NCBI GenBank assembly: GCA_916720015.1 | Contig: CAKAPZ010000038.1 | Span: forward strand, 1 to 8,606 | Length of the DNA stretch: 8,606 bases | DNA from: an uncultured Atopobium sp. | GTDB lineage: Bacteria > Actinomycetota > Coriobacteriia > Coriobacteriales > Atopobiaceae | Direction of reading: 5' to 3' | Shown: in pieces, positions 1 through 5,919 of the stretch | How the letters are laid out: every line of letters starts with the position of its first letter | Position numbering within the stretch: the stretch's first letter is position 1 | The notes under the pieces: model-generated | The model's database searches: none | What the model was told of the DNA's origin: nothing | Seen by the model: the letters and a program-made list of their open reading frames with translations, nothing else | Position numbers and translations under genes: made by a program

Positions 1-2447
1 GAACCAGAGAACTCAAGAAGAGGCTTCTTGAACTGGGATGCCTTGACGTTGTTAGCGACAAGCTCGGTCTTCTCGGAGACGTGGTTGACTGCGTAATCAA
101 AGATCTCCTGCTTGGACTCCTGCTCCTCGATTGGCTTCATGGTCAGAGCATCTGCAGGGCAGATGTAGACGCAGTTGGAGCAACCGGTGCAGTCGAGCTG
201 AGAAACTGCAATCTCAAACTTGTAGCCCTTAGCCTTAGGACCAACGGCATCCTTGAACTGAGACTGTGCTGGTGCAGCAGCAACCTCTTCGTCGGTAAGG
301 ACGAATGGACGAATGACTGCGTGTGGGCAGACATAAGCGCACTGGTTACACTGAATGCACTTCTCGACGTTCCACTCAGGAACAACAACAGCAATGCCAC
401 GCTTCTCGTAAGCAGCAGCGCCAAGCTCAAACTGGCCATCAACGTGGTTCTTAAATGCGGAAACAGGAAGTGCGTCACCCTCCATACGAGAGACTGGAGT
501 CATGATGTCGCGAACCTGCTTGAGCAGAGCCTCGCGGCCCTCAAGGGTGATTGTGCTTGCAGCATCCTCTGCAGTAGCCCAATCAGCAGGAATCTCAATC
601 TTAGTAAATGCAGTAGCACCAGCGTCGATTGCCTTGTGGTTCATATCGACGATGTTCTGGCCCTTCTTCAGGTAAGAATGAGTTGCAGCGTCCTTCATGT
701 ACTGAAGTGCGTCTGCCTCTGGGAGAACCTTTGCAAGAGCAAAGAATGCCGACTGAAGAATGGTGTTGGTGCGCTTGCCCATACCAATTTCCTTGGCAAG
801 GTCAATTGCATTGATCAGATAAACGTTGATGTTGTTCTTAGCAATGTAGCGCTTTGCCTCTGCTGGCAGGTGGTGTGCAAACTCCTCTGCATCCCACTGG
901 CAGTTGACCAGGAAGGTACCGCCAGGCTTGACGTCGCGGACCATCTTGTAGCCCTTGATGATGTATGCAGGAACGTGACATGCAACAAAGTCTGCCTTAG
1001 TGACATAGTAAGGAGAACGGATCTTGTGATCACCGAAGCGCAGGTGGCTGATGGTGATACCGCCGGTCTTCTTGGAGTCATACTGGAAGTATGCCTGAAC
1101 ATATTTATCGGTGTGGTCACCAATAATCTTAATGGAGTTCTTGTTAGCACCAACGGTACCGTCGCCGCCGATACCCCAGAACTTGCACTCAATGGTGCCC
1201 TCAGCTGCAGTGTTAGGTGCCTCAGGATCCTCTGCAAGAGACAGGTTAGTAACGTCATCGACAATACCAACAGTGAACTCACGCTGAGGAGCATCCTTCT
1301 TGAGCTCCTCAAAGATTGCAAATGCAGATGATGGTGGGGTGTCCTTAGAACCAAGGCCGTAACGACCACCAACAACCTTAATGCCTGTACGACCAGCCTC
1401 ATAGAGGGAAGAAACAACGTCTTCGTAGAGAGGCTCACCAACGGAACCCGGCTCCTTGGTGCGGTCGAGAACAGCAATCTTCTTGACGGACTCAGGAAGA
1501 ACGTCAACAAAGTGCTTTACAGAGAATGGACGATAGAGACGAACCTTAACCAGACCGACCTTCTCGCCATGAGCGTTCAGGTAATCGATAACCTCTTCGA
1601 GGGTATCGCAGAAGGAACCCATGCAGATAACAACGCGGTCAGCGTCTTCTGCACCGTAGTAGTTGAACAGACCGTAGTCAGTACCAAGCTTAGCGTTGAT
1701 CTGGTTCATGTAGTCTTCAACAACTGCTGGCAGCTGGTTGTAAACCTCGTTGCATGCCTCGCGGTGCTGGAAGAAGATATCGCCGTTCTCGTGGGAACCG
1801 CGGCTTGATGGGTGCTCTGGATTCAGTGCGTGATCACGGAATGCCTGGACAGCGTCCATGTCGCACATCTCAGCCAAATCAGCGTAATCCCAAACAGCAA
1901 CCTTCTGAATCTCGTGAGAAGTACGGAAGCCGTCGAAGAAGTTAACAAATGGAACCTTGCCCTTGATTGCTGCGAGGTGAGCAACAGGAGCCAGGTCCAT
2001 AACCTCCTGGACGTTGCCTTCTGCGAGAAGTGCAAAGCCAGTCTGGCGAGCAGACATAACGTCAGAATGATCGCCAAAGATGTTCAGTGCATGGGTTGCA
2101 ACGGTACGTGCGCTGACGTGGAAAACACCAGGAAGCTGCTCGCCGGCAATCTTGTACATGTTTGGAAGCATGAGCAAGAGGCCCTGAGAAGCGGTGTAGG
2201 TAGTGGTCAGAGCGCCTGAACCAAGAGAACCGTGAACAGCACCAGCTGCGCCAGCCTCGGACTGCATCTCGACAACCTTGACGGTTGTACCAAAGATGTT
2301 CTTTACACCCTGGGCGGACCACTGGTCAACATAGTCTGCCATTGGACTTGATGGGGTAATTGGGTAAATGCCCGCTACCTCGGTAAACGCATACGACACG
2401 TAAGCCGCGGCGTTGTTACCGTCCATGGACTTAAACTTTCTTGCCAT
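1..2447 (-). CDS. nifJ: Pyruvate:ferredoxin (flavodoxin) oxidoreductase, C-terminus cut by window edge
   Basis: Cytoplasmic enzyme that oxidises pyruvate with CoA to acetyl-CoA and CO2 and reduces ferredoxin or flavodoxin; central in anaerobic fermentation. 815 complete codons are visible and no stop is reached. The start ATG has AAGGAG 5 nt upstream. Visible in order: the N-terminal domain with YPITPSSPM (28-36), Thr31, Glu64 (MQSEAGAAGA) and Arg114, which fall at the same numbers as the active-site residues known from the Desulfovibrio africanus enzyme; a transketolase-C-like domain (about 260-415); a gamma domain (about 416-630, with GGDGTVGANK); and a ferredoxin domain with two 4Fe-4S motifs, CIQCNQC..C (Cys697, 700, 703, 707) and CTGCSNC..C (Cys753, 756, 759, 763). 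The family is usually about 1170-1200 residues, so roughly the last 370, including the thiamine-diphosphate domain and proximal cluster cysteines, lie outside. Codon use is strongly biased, as in highly expressed genes. Identification is certain; completeness is not testable here. Confidence 0.97.
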   Translation of the reverse strand, partial: MARKFKSMDGNNAAAYVSYAFTEVAGIYPITPSSPMADYVDQWSAQGVKNIFGTTVKVVEMQSEAGAAGAVHGSLGSGALTTTYTASQGLLLMLPNMYKIAGEQLPGVFHVSARTVATHALNIFGDHSDVMSARQTGFALLAEGNVQEVMDLAPVAHLAAIKGKVPFVNFFDGFRTSHEIQKVAVWDYADLAEMCDMDAVQAFRDHALNPEHPSSRGSHENGDIFFQHREACNEVYNQLPAVVEDYMNQINAKLGTDYGLFNYYGAEDADRVVICMGSFCDTLEEVIDYLNAHGEKVGLVKVRLYRPFSVKHFVDVLPESVKKIAVLDRTKEPGSVGEPLYEDVVSSLYEAGRTGIKVVGGRYGLGSKDTPPSSAFAIFEELKKDAPQREFTVGIVDDVTNLSLAEDPEAPNTAAEGTIECKFWGIGGDGTVGANKNSIKIIGDHTDKYVQAYFQYDSKKTGGITISHLRFGDHKIRSPYYVTKADFVACHVPAYIIKGYKMVRDVKPGGTFLVNCQWDAEEFAHHLPAEAKRYIAKNNINVYLINAIDLAKEIGMGKRTNTILQSAFFALAKVLPEADALQYMKDAATHSYLKKGQNIVDMNHKAIDAGATAFTKIEIPADWATAEDAASTITLEGREALLKQVRDIMTPVSRMEGDALPVSAFKNHVDGQFELGAAAYEKRGIAVVVPEWNVEKCIQCNQCAYVCPHAVIRPFVLTDEEVAAAPAQSQFKDAVGPKAKGYKFEIAVSQLDCTGCSNCVYICPADALTMKPIEEQESKQEIFDYAVNHVSEKTELVANNVKASQFKKPLLEFSG

Positions 2448-2465
2448 TTCCTCTCCTTGCCTAAT

Positions 2466-2481
2466 CTGTGATTTCTCACAG
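2466..2481 (-). promoter_or_regulatory. Hairpin with GAAA loop directly upstream of the nifJ ribosome binding site
   Basis: A perfect 6-bp repeat, CTGTGA / TCACAG around 4 nt. In the nifJ mRNA the loop reads GAAA, a stable GNRA tetraloop. The stem ends 7 nt before the AAGGAG ribosome binding site (2458-2453), so it could tune translation or mRNA stability. The arms resemble CRP/FNR-family half-sites, but the spacing of 4 does not fit TGTGA-N6-TCACA. Confidence 0.4.
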
Positions 2482-2524
2482 TATGCGTCTGTGCGATCCA
2501 AAATAAAGCTGTAGACCCTGGGTG

Positions 2525-2547
2525 ACTACGGAAACAAGTTTCATAGT
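2525..2547. repeat. Imperfect palindrome in the nifJ leader
   Basis: Arms ACTACGGAAAC (2525-2535) and GTTTCATAGT (2538-2547) pair around AA with one bulged base and a perfect inner GAAAC/GTTTC core. In the nifJ transcript it could fold as a hairpin about 80 nt before the start codon. Its role is unknown. Confidence 0.3.
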
Positions 2548-2626
2548 TCGGCCGGCAGCGGTCGCATAATGCTTTTATTATTGCGCAAAAAAACAATGAA
2601 ACAAATCAGAAATATGAGCCAATAAA

Positions 2627-2656
2627 TACCTATTTTCAGGTAGGATTTTCTACCTG
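2627..2656. promoter_or_regulatory. Two overlapping inverted repeats sharing a central half-site, just downstream of the nifJ promoter
   Basis: On the plus strand the half-sites are TACCT (2627-2631), AGGTA (2638-2642) and TACCT (2651-2655). The right pair forms a perfect 7-bp repeat, CAGGTAG (2637-2643) with CTACCTG (2650-2656), around a 6-nt spacer; the left pair forms TACCT/AGGTA, also around a 6-nt spacer. The middle half-site belongs to both, so either two mutually exclusive RNA hairpins or a tandem binding site for a dimeric regulator could form. They lie about 12-42 nt after the predicted nifJ start. No known operator consensus is claimed. Confidence 0.4.
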
Positions 2657-2674
2657 CGGAATTGCAAAATAAAC

Positions 2675-2703
2675 ATAACAGTAAAGTGCAACTTTTTTGT
2701 AAA
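2675..2703 (-). promoter_or_regulatory. Probable sigma-A-type promoter of nifJ
   Basis: Read on the minus strand, TTTACA (2703-2698, 5 of 6 to TTGACA) is followed after exactly 17 nt by TGTTAT (2680-2675, 4 of 6 to TATAAT). This predicts a start near 2668 and a 5' leader of about 220 nt before nifJ. Other weaker hexamer pairs exist closer to the gene, for example TTGTTT with TAATAA at an 18-nt spacing near 2575-2605, so the start site is an inference. Confidence 0.45.
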
Positions 2704-2733
2704 TCGACAAAATATTCAAGTGCGCAAGCAGCC

Positions 2734-2760
2734 ATCTGTCTGAAAAACAGACAGATTTTT
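2734..2760 (+). terminator. Possible plus-strand intrinsic terminator without an obvious gene
   Basis: A perfect 9-bp inverted repeat ATCTGTCTG (2734-2742) / CAGACAGAT (2748-2756) around AAAAA is followed on the plus strand by TTTT. The T-tail is only on the plus strand; read on the minus strand the stem is followed by GGCTGC, so it would not terminate the purH-side transcript. No plus-strand gene precedes it, so it either ends an unannotated RNA or is an operator-like palindrome. Confidence 0.35.
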
Positions 2761-2771
2761 ACGTAGGCGCT

Positions 2772-2799
2772 CAACGTGCGACAACTTTATCGCGCGTTG
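2772..2799 (+). repeat. Inverted repeat, better paired as plus-strand RNA
   Basis: CAACG-T-GCGA (2772-2781) pairs with TCGC-G-CGTTG (2790-2799) around an 8-nt loop. On the plus strand the central T/G is a wobble giving ten continuous pairs; on the minus strand it becomes a C/A mismatch. No T-run follows on either strand. It lies 43 bp after the stop of the gene ending at 2843. Confidence 0.3.
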
Positions 2800-2842
2800 C
2801 GTATCCTTTGCTGGACGAGCCTTAAATTTTGTACTTCTCTGA

Positions 2843-3505
2843 TTACTTGGCAGCTTTGATTTCACAAAGTTTCTTGTAACCAAATAAGAAACGCTCTCCT
2901 ATCTCGCCTTGAGCATCAGAAGCACATACGATTCCATGTTCATCTGAGGTAAGGAAAGCTTCATCGAATTCGGCAGTTCCATCAAATACCTGGGCAATAA
3001 CGTCTGGATTAAACTCTGTTGGCTCATGAAGAGTCTGTGCCAGGTCTGACACTAAACTTGTGACTCCCGATCGAACGCTTTCTTCCGAGACACCCGCAAT
3101 AAGCTTTCCGTCTTTTACCAGCCAAAGCACCTCTGGTGCACAATGAGTTTGCTGCTCTTCTCGCTGTGAAATCCTTGCGCGTCCCGCAAGAGACAGAACA
3201 GAACGCTCTTCCAAAGACTGATAAGGTCCAACAGTCATAGCAGCTTGACCATTACTCTCAAGCAAAATCATAAGAACACCATCTGGAAACTCTTGTGACC
3301 CTTCTTTAAGCGTTCCCTCAATATGCTGCTTAGCCCAAGCAATCAAGTGCGGAGAAACCTCTTTTTGCGCGACAACTCGCTTGCTCAGCGCACGTAAGTG
3401 CCTGTTATCAAGAGGGAGGACACCTCCAGCCAGTCTCCAACGACAAACAAGTTCTGGATTATCAAGCTCAAACTTCTGAGCTGCTTCAAGCTCTTCCTGG
3501 TCCAC
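2843..3505 (-). CDS. Uncharacterised protein resembling a shortened class IV aminotransferase
   Basis: 220 residues from a GTG start at 3505, chosen because GGGGGAGG lies 5 nt upstream; an in-frame TTG at 3520 would sit inside that ribosome binding site. No signal peptide or membrane segment. By eye the C-terminal half follows the class IV PLP aminotransferase pattern (IlvE, D-amino acid transaminase, PabC): LVKDGKL (129-135), then SGVT (146-149) at the same spacing as KDG to PGIT in E. coli IlvE, then EFDEAFLTS (179-187) where the family has ADEVFMSGT. The first half (LPLDNRHLRALSKR, then PDGVLMILLE) fits the start of the fold. The family's first 40-50 residues and the segment with the PLP-binding lysine appear absent; the family is usually about 280-310 residues. 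It follows purH by 52 bp, so is probably co-transcribed. The gene is likely real; the family assignment is inference and enzyme activity is doubtful. Confidence 0.8.
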   Translation of the reverse strand: MDQEELEAAQKFELDNPELVCRWRLAGGVLPLDNRHLRALSKRVVAQKEVSPHLIAWAKQHIEGTLKEGSQEFPDGVLMILLESNGQAAMTVGPYQSLEERSVLSLAGRARISQREEQQTHCAPEVLWLVKDGKLIAGVSEESVRSGVTSLVSDLAQTLHEPTEFNPDVIAQVFDGTAEFDEAFLTSDEHGIVCASDAQGEIGERFLFGYKKLCEIKAAK

Positions 3506-3535
3506 AGTGTCCTCCCCCAACTTTTTTGAAATGAA

Positions 3536-3556
3536 CTGCTAATCCCGAATTAGCAG
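3536..3556 (-). repeat. Hairpin immediately after the purH stop codon
   Basis: A perfect 8-bp inverted repeat, CTGCTAAT (3536-3543) / ATTAGCAG (3549-3556) with a 5-nt loop, begins one base after the purH TAA (3560-3558). On the minus strand it is followed by TTCATTTC, too weak a T-tract for a firm terminator. It may protect the purH 3' end or reduce read-through into the next gene. Confidence 0.4.
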
Positions 3557-3557
3557 A

Positions 3558-5147
3558 TTAGTGCCTAAAGTGACGCTTGCCTGTAAACACCATTGCAATG
3601 CCGTATTCATCGCAAGCAGCAATAGATTCATCATCTCTGACCGATCCGCCAGGTTGAATGATAGCCGTTACGCCATGAGCTGCTAGTGTGTCAACGTTAT
3701 CTCGGAATGGGAAGAAGGCATCAGATGCTGCCACAAGATTCTTTGAATCAATTCCCATGCGCTCACAAGCTGCCTCTGCACGCTCACACGCGAGAAGAGC
3801 GGCGTCAACACGATTGGGCTGACCTGGTCCCATACCAATTCCAGCCTGATCTTTTGCAACCAAAATTGCATTTGACTTAACGGTCTTACAAACTTTCCAA
3901 GCAAATACCAAATCGCTCAGCTCTTCTGGAGTTGGTTGGCGCTTAGTAACAACCTCAAATCTATCTGCAGCTTCGTCTGCGTGGTCAAGGTCTTGTACTA
4001 AAAGACCTCCGTCAACAGTTCTCATCTCAAGCTCGCGGCTTCTATCGATTCCGCCCGTAGCCAATACGCGAAGATTTGTTCTCTTTGACAGGCGCTCAAG
4101 AGCCTCTTCTGTAAAGCTTGGTGCAATAAGAACCTCAACAAACTGCTTATTGATGTCTGCAAAGTGCTCAACAAACTCCAGCGGAACCTCTCTATTAACT
4201 GCAATAATTCCACCAAACGCAGAGATTGGATCGCAAGCAAATGCTCGATCGTATGCCTCAACAACATTTTCCGCCGTAGCAGATCCACAAGGATTCTGGT
4301 GCTTCAAAATAATGACTGATGGGTCATCAAACTCACGAACAGCAGCCCACGCTGCATCAGTATCAAGCAAATTGTTGTAAGACAAGGGCTTACCCTGAAG
4401 TTGCTGAGCGTTTGCCAGAGAGTGTGCAGGAGCTCCAGGCATCTTATAAAACGCTGCGGACTGCTGAGGATTTTCTCCGTAACGAAGATCTTGTTCTTTT
4501 GTTGCCTTTACCAGCAAAGTCTCTGGGAATTTACTTTGCTCTGCTTCAACAACACCGGAAAGGTATGCGGCAATAGCGCCATCGTATGCAGCCGTTGTCT
4601 TAAATACCTTCAAAGCCAGCTGCTGGCGAGAAGCCCTTGTAGTTGCACCGTCATGGGAACGCATCTCATCAAGAACACGACCATAATCTGTTGGATCAAC
4701 AACAACCGTAACAAAATCATTATTCTTTGCAGCAGAGCGGAGCATTGAAGGTCCACCAATATCAATGTGCTCAATTGCATTCTCTAAAGTTACTGATGGG
4801 TCAGCCACGGTCTTCTCAAACTCATAGAGATTAACGCAGACCAGGTCAATCATGCCAATACCATTATTCTCTGCGTCTGCAACATGACCGGGATTATCTC
4901 TACGGCATAAAAGACCACCATGAACACGAGGATGCAGCGTCTTAACGCGGCCGTCCATCATCTCTGGAAATCCGGTATAAGACTCAATAGGAACTACAGA
5001 CACACCAGCCTCTTCGAGGATTTTTGCGGTTCCACCTGTTGAAATTACCTCAACGCCAAACTCTTTAGTAAGCGTTTGTGCAAATTCAACAATACCTGTT
5101 TTGTCTGTTACCGAAATTAGCGCACGTTTGATAGGGGCCTCAGCCAT
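3558..5147 (-). CDS. purH: Bifunctional AICAR formyltransferase / IMP cyclohydrolase
   Basis: Catalyses the last two steps of purine synthesis: formyl transfer from 10-formyl-tetrahydrofolate to AICAR, then ring closure of FAICAR to IMP; cytoplasmic. 529 residues, the normal family length. The start is the ATG at 5147, with AAAGGAG 7 nt upstream; a GTG in frame at 5186 is unsupported. The N-terminal cyclohydrolase (MGS-like) domain shows ALISVTDKTGIVEFA (9-23), STGGT (36-40), MDGRVKTLHPRVHGGLL (64-80) and DIGGPSMLRSAAKN (129-142). The transformylase domain shows LRYGENPQQ (221-229), SYNNLLDTDAAW (256-267), the catalytic Lys282-His283 pair in LKHQNPCG, SAFGGIIAVNRE (309-320), DAFFPFRDN (476-484), QPGGSVRD (498-505) and the typical end FTGKRHFRH. 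Nothing is missing or broken. It heads a probable two-gene unit with the gene ending at 2843 and is divergent from the GNAT gene at 5288. No purine riboswitch or clear PurR box was seen upstream. Confidence 0.98.
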   Translation of the reverse strand: MAEAPIKRALISVTDKTGIVEFAQTLTKEFGVEVISTGGTAKILEEAGVSVVPIESYTGFPEMMDGRVKTLHPRVHGGLLCRRDNPGHVADAENNGIGMIDLVCVNLYEFEKTVADPSVTLENAIEHIDIGGPSMLRSAAKNNDFVTVVVDPTDYGRVLDEMRSHDGATTRASRQQLALKVFKTTAAYDGAIAAYLSGVVEAEQSKFPETLLVKATKEQDLRYGENPQQSAAFYKMPGAPAHSLANAQQLQGKPLSYNNLLDTDAAWAAVREFDDPSVIILKHQNPCGSATAENVVEAYDRAFACDPISAFGGIIAVNREVPLEFVEHFADINKQFVEVLIAPSFTEEALERLSKRTNLRVLATGGIDRSRELEMRTVDGGLLVQDLDHADEAADRFEVVTKRQPTPEELSDLVFAWKVCKTVKSNAILVAKDQAGIGMGPGQPNRVDAALLACERAEAACERMGIDSKNLVAASDAFFPFRDNVDTLAAHGVTAIIQPGGSVRDDESIAACDEYGIAMVFTGKRHFRH

Positions 5148-5173
5148 TGCCGCTCCTTTGTGTTCGACACTTG

Positions 5174-5212
5174 CTATCAGAAACACTTACAGCCTATCAG
5201 CTGCGAAACACT
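5174..5212. repeat. Paired direct repeats in the purH / GNAT divergent spacer
   Basis: CTATCAG occurs at 5174-5180 and 5194-5200, exactly 20 bp apart, and AAACACT at 5181-5187 and 5206-5212. The first copy has the two words adjacent; the second has them separated by CTGCG. They lie upstream of the purH ribosome binding site and could be a regulator site, or chance. Confidence 0.3.
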
Positions 5213-5222
5213 AGGTACTAGA

Positions 5223-5251
5223 TGTAAACAAACTTGAAACTATTCTATAAT
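5223..5251 (+). promoter_or_regulatory. Promoter for the GNAT-gluQ transcript
   Basis: A perfect -10 box, TATAAT (5246-5251), lies 17 nt after a weak -35, TGTAAA (5223-5228, 3 of 6). The predicted start near 5258 leaves a leader of about 30 nt. An AAAGGA ribosome binding site is at 5272-5277. Confidence 0.55.
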
Positions 5252-5287
5252 CTTCCGCTGTAAAACACCTGAAAGGAACTATTTCAT

Positions 5288-5917
5288 ATGTCTGCCGATA
5301 CTTCAATCATAATCCCCTTTGAAGATACTGACTTGTCAGAACTTATATCAATCATTGAACGTGTCTGGTACTTGGACAGCGATGAATCAAAAGATGAAAG
5401 TCGCTCACTTGCAACTATTGATATCGCCTATTTTCTTGGCGTTTCTACTCATCGCTTTGTAGCAAAGCAAGATGGTCAAATACTTGGTCTTATTTTCTGC
5501 TCAAACGGAGAAACTCCAGCAGATTTTGAAAAATGGCAGAAGTTAGAAAACGAAACAACAGCAAAAGCTAAGAAACTATTGAGTGAAGCTCGCTTTAAGG
5601 ACTACGAGATCTTTGGTGATGTCGAATCTCATCTTGTTCATGATTATTGGAACACAAACACTAACGATGCCAAATGGGAAATTACTCTGTTCTGCGTTAA
5701 CCCCGCTATAAAGAGCCAAGGTATTGGAGGCATGCTCTTCTCCTACGTTCTGGACTTTATGAAAGAGCAAGGAGCTAAGCATTACTTCCTTGCAACTGAT
5801 GACGATTGCGACTTTGGTTTCTATCAGCACAAAGGCCTCACCTGTAAAGATAAGGCAGCTATTAAGTCATCAACAAAAGAATATGGATTTGCCTATATCT
5901 ATGCGGGAGATCTCTAA
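5288..5917 (+). CDS. GNAT-family N-acetyltransferase
   Basis: 209-residue cytoplasmic protein of the GCN5-related acetyltransferase family, which moves an acetyl group from acetyl-CoA to an amine on a small molecule or protein. The acetyl-CoA-binding motif A is visible: the strand ITLFCVNPAIK (132-142), the pyrophosphate loop SQGIGGML (143-150), which fits Q/R-x-x-G-x-G/A, then a helix and FLATDDDCDFGFYQHKGL (167-184), a standard motif B end. The fold begins with SIIIPFEDTDLSELISIIERVW (6-27). An insertion of about 50 residues (75-125), helical and charged, separates the early strands from motif A and makes it longer than minimal family members. AAAGGA lies 10 nt upstream of the ATG. The next gene, gluQ, begins 2 bp after the stop, so the two are co-transcribed. 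Substrate cannot be told from sequence. Confidence 0.88.
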   Translation: MSADTSIIIPFEDTDLSELISIIERVWYLDSDESKDESRSLATIDIAYFLGVSTHRFVAKQDGQILGLIFCSNGETPADFEKWQKLENETTAKAKKLLSEARFKDYEIFGDVESHLVHDYWNTNTNDAKWEITLFCVNPAIKSQGIGGMLFSYVLDFMKEQGAKHYFLATDDDCDFGFYQHKGLTCKDKAAIKSSTKEYGFAYIYAGDL

Positions 5918-5919
5918 GG

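Larger units (their letters stand above)
2448..2842. other. Non-coding spacer and nifJ leader, rich in inverted repeats
   Basis: This 395-bp spacer holds no convincing gene. It is AT-rich compared with the flanking genes. It contains a probable minus-strand promoter for nifJ, a transcribed leader of roughly 220 nt, and at least five inverted repeats (2466-2481, 2525-2547, 2627-2656, 2734-2756, 2772-2799), listed separately. No known riboswitch class was recognised. Short open frames run through it, but none has a credible ribosome binding site. Confidence 0.7.

Noticed and set aside
81..1331. A long (416-codon) open frame on the plus strand opposite nifJ
   Set aside because: It is a shadow of the strongly codon-biased nifJ gene on the minus strand, whose product shows the family's active-site and iron-sulfur residues. 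The antisense product has no recognisable domain or ribosome binding site.
2466..2481. A CRP/FNR operator at the nifJ ribosome binding site
   Set aside because: The half-sites are separated by 4 bp rather than the 6 of CRP-like TGTGA-N6-TCACA, and the FNR half-site is TTGAT; the position also favours an RNA hairpin.
2375..2596. A minus-strand 73-codon frame overlapping the start of nifJ
   Set aside because: It starts at a TTG and overlaps the well-supported nifJ start in another frame; no domain is seen.
2541..2774. A minus-strand 77-codon frame with a hydrophobic stretch in the nifJ leader, as a possible small membrane protein or leader peptide
   Set aside because: It begins at a TTG without a ribosome binding site, and the hydrophobicity is what AT-rich spacer DNA gives by chance.
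3506..3520. An upstream TTG start for the gene ending at 2843
   Set aside because: The TTG is directly joined to GGGGGAGG, which is the ribosome binding site of the GTG at 3505.
5148..5186. A 13-residue N-terminal extension of purH from a GTG at 5186
   Set aside because: No ribosome binding site precedes it, while the ATG at 5147 has AAAGGAG at good spacing and gives the normal family N-terminus.
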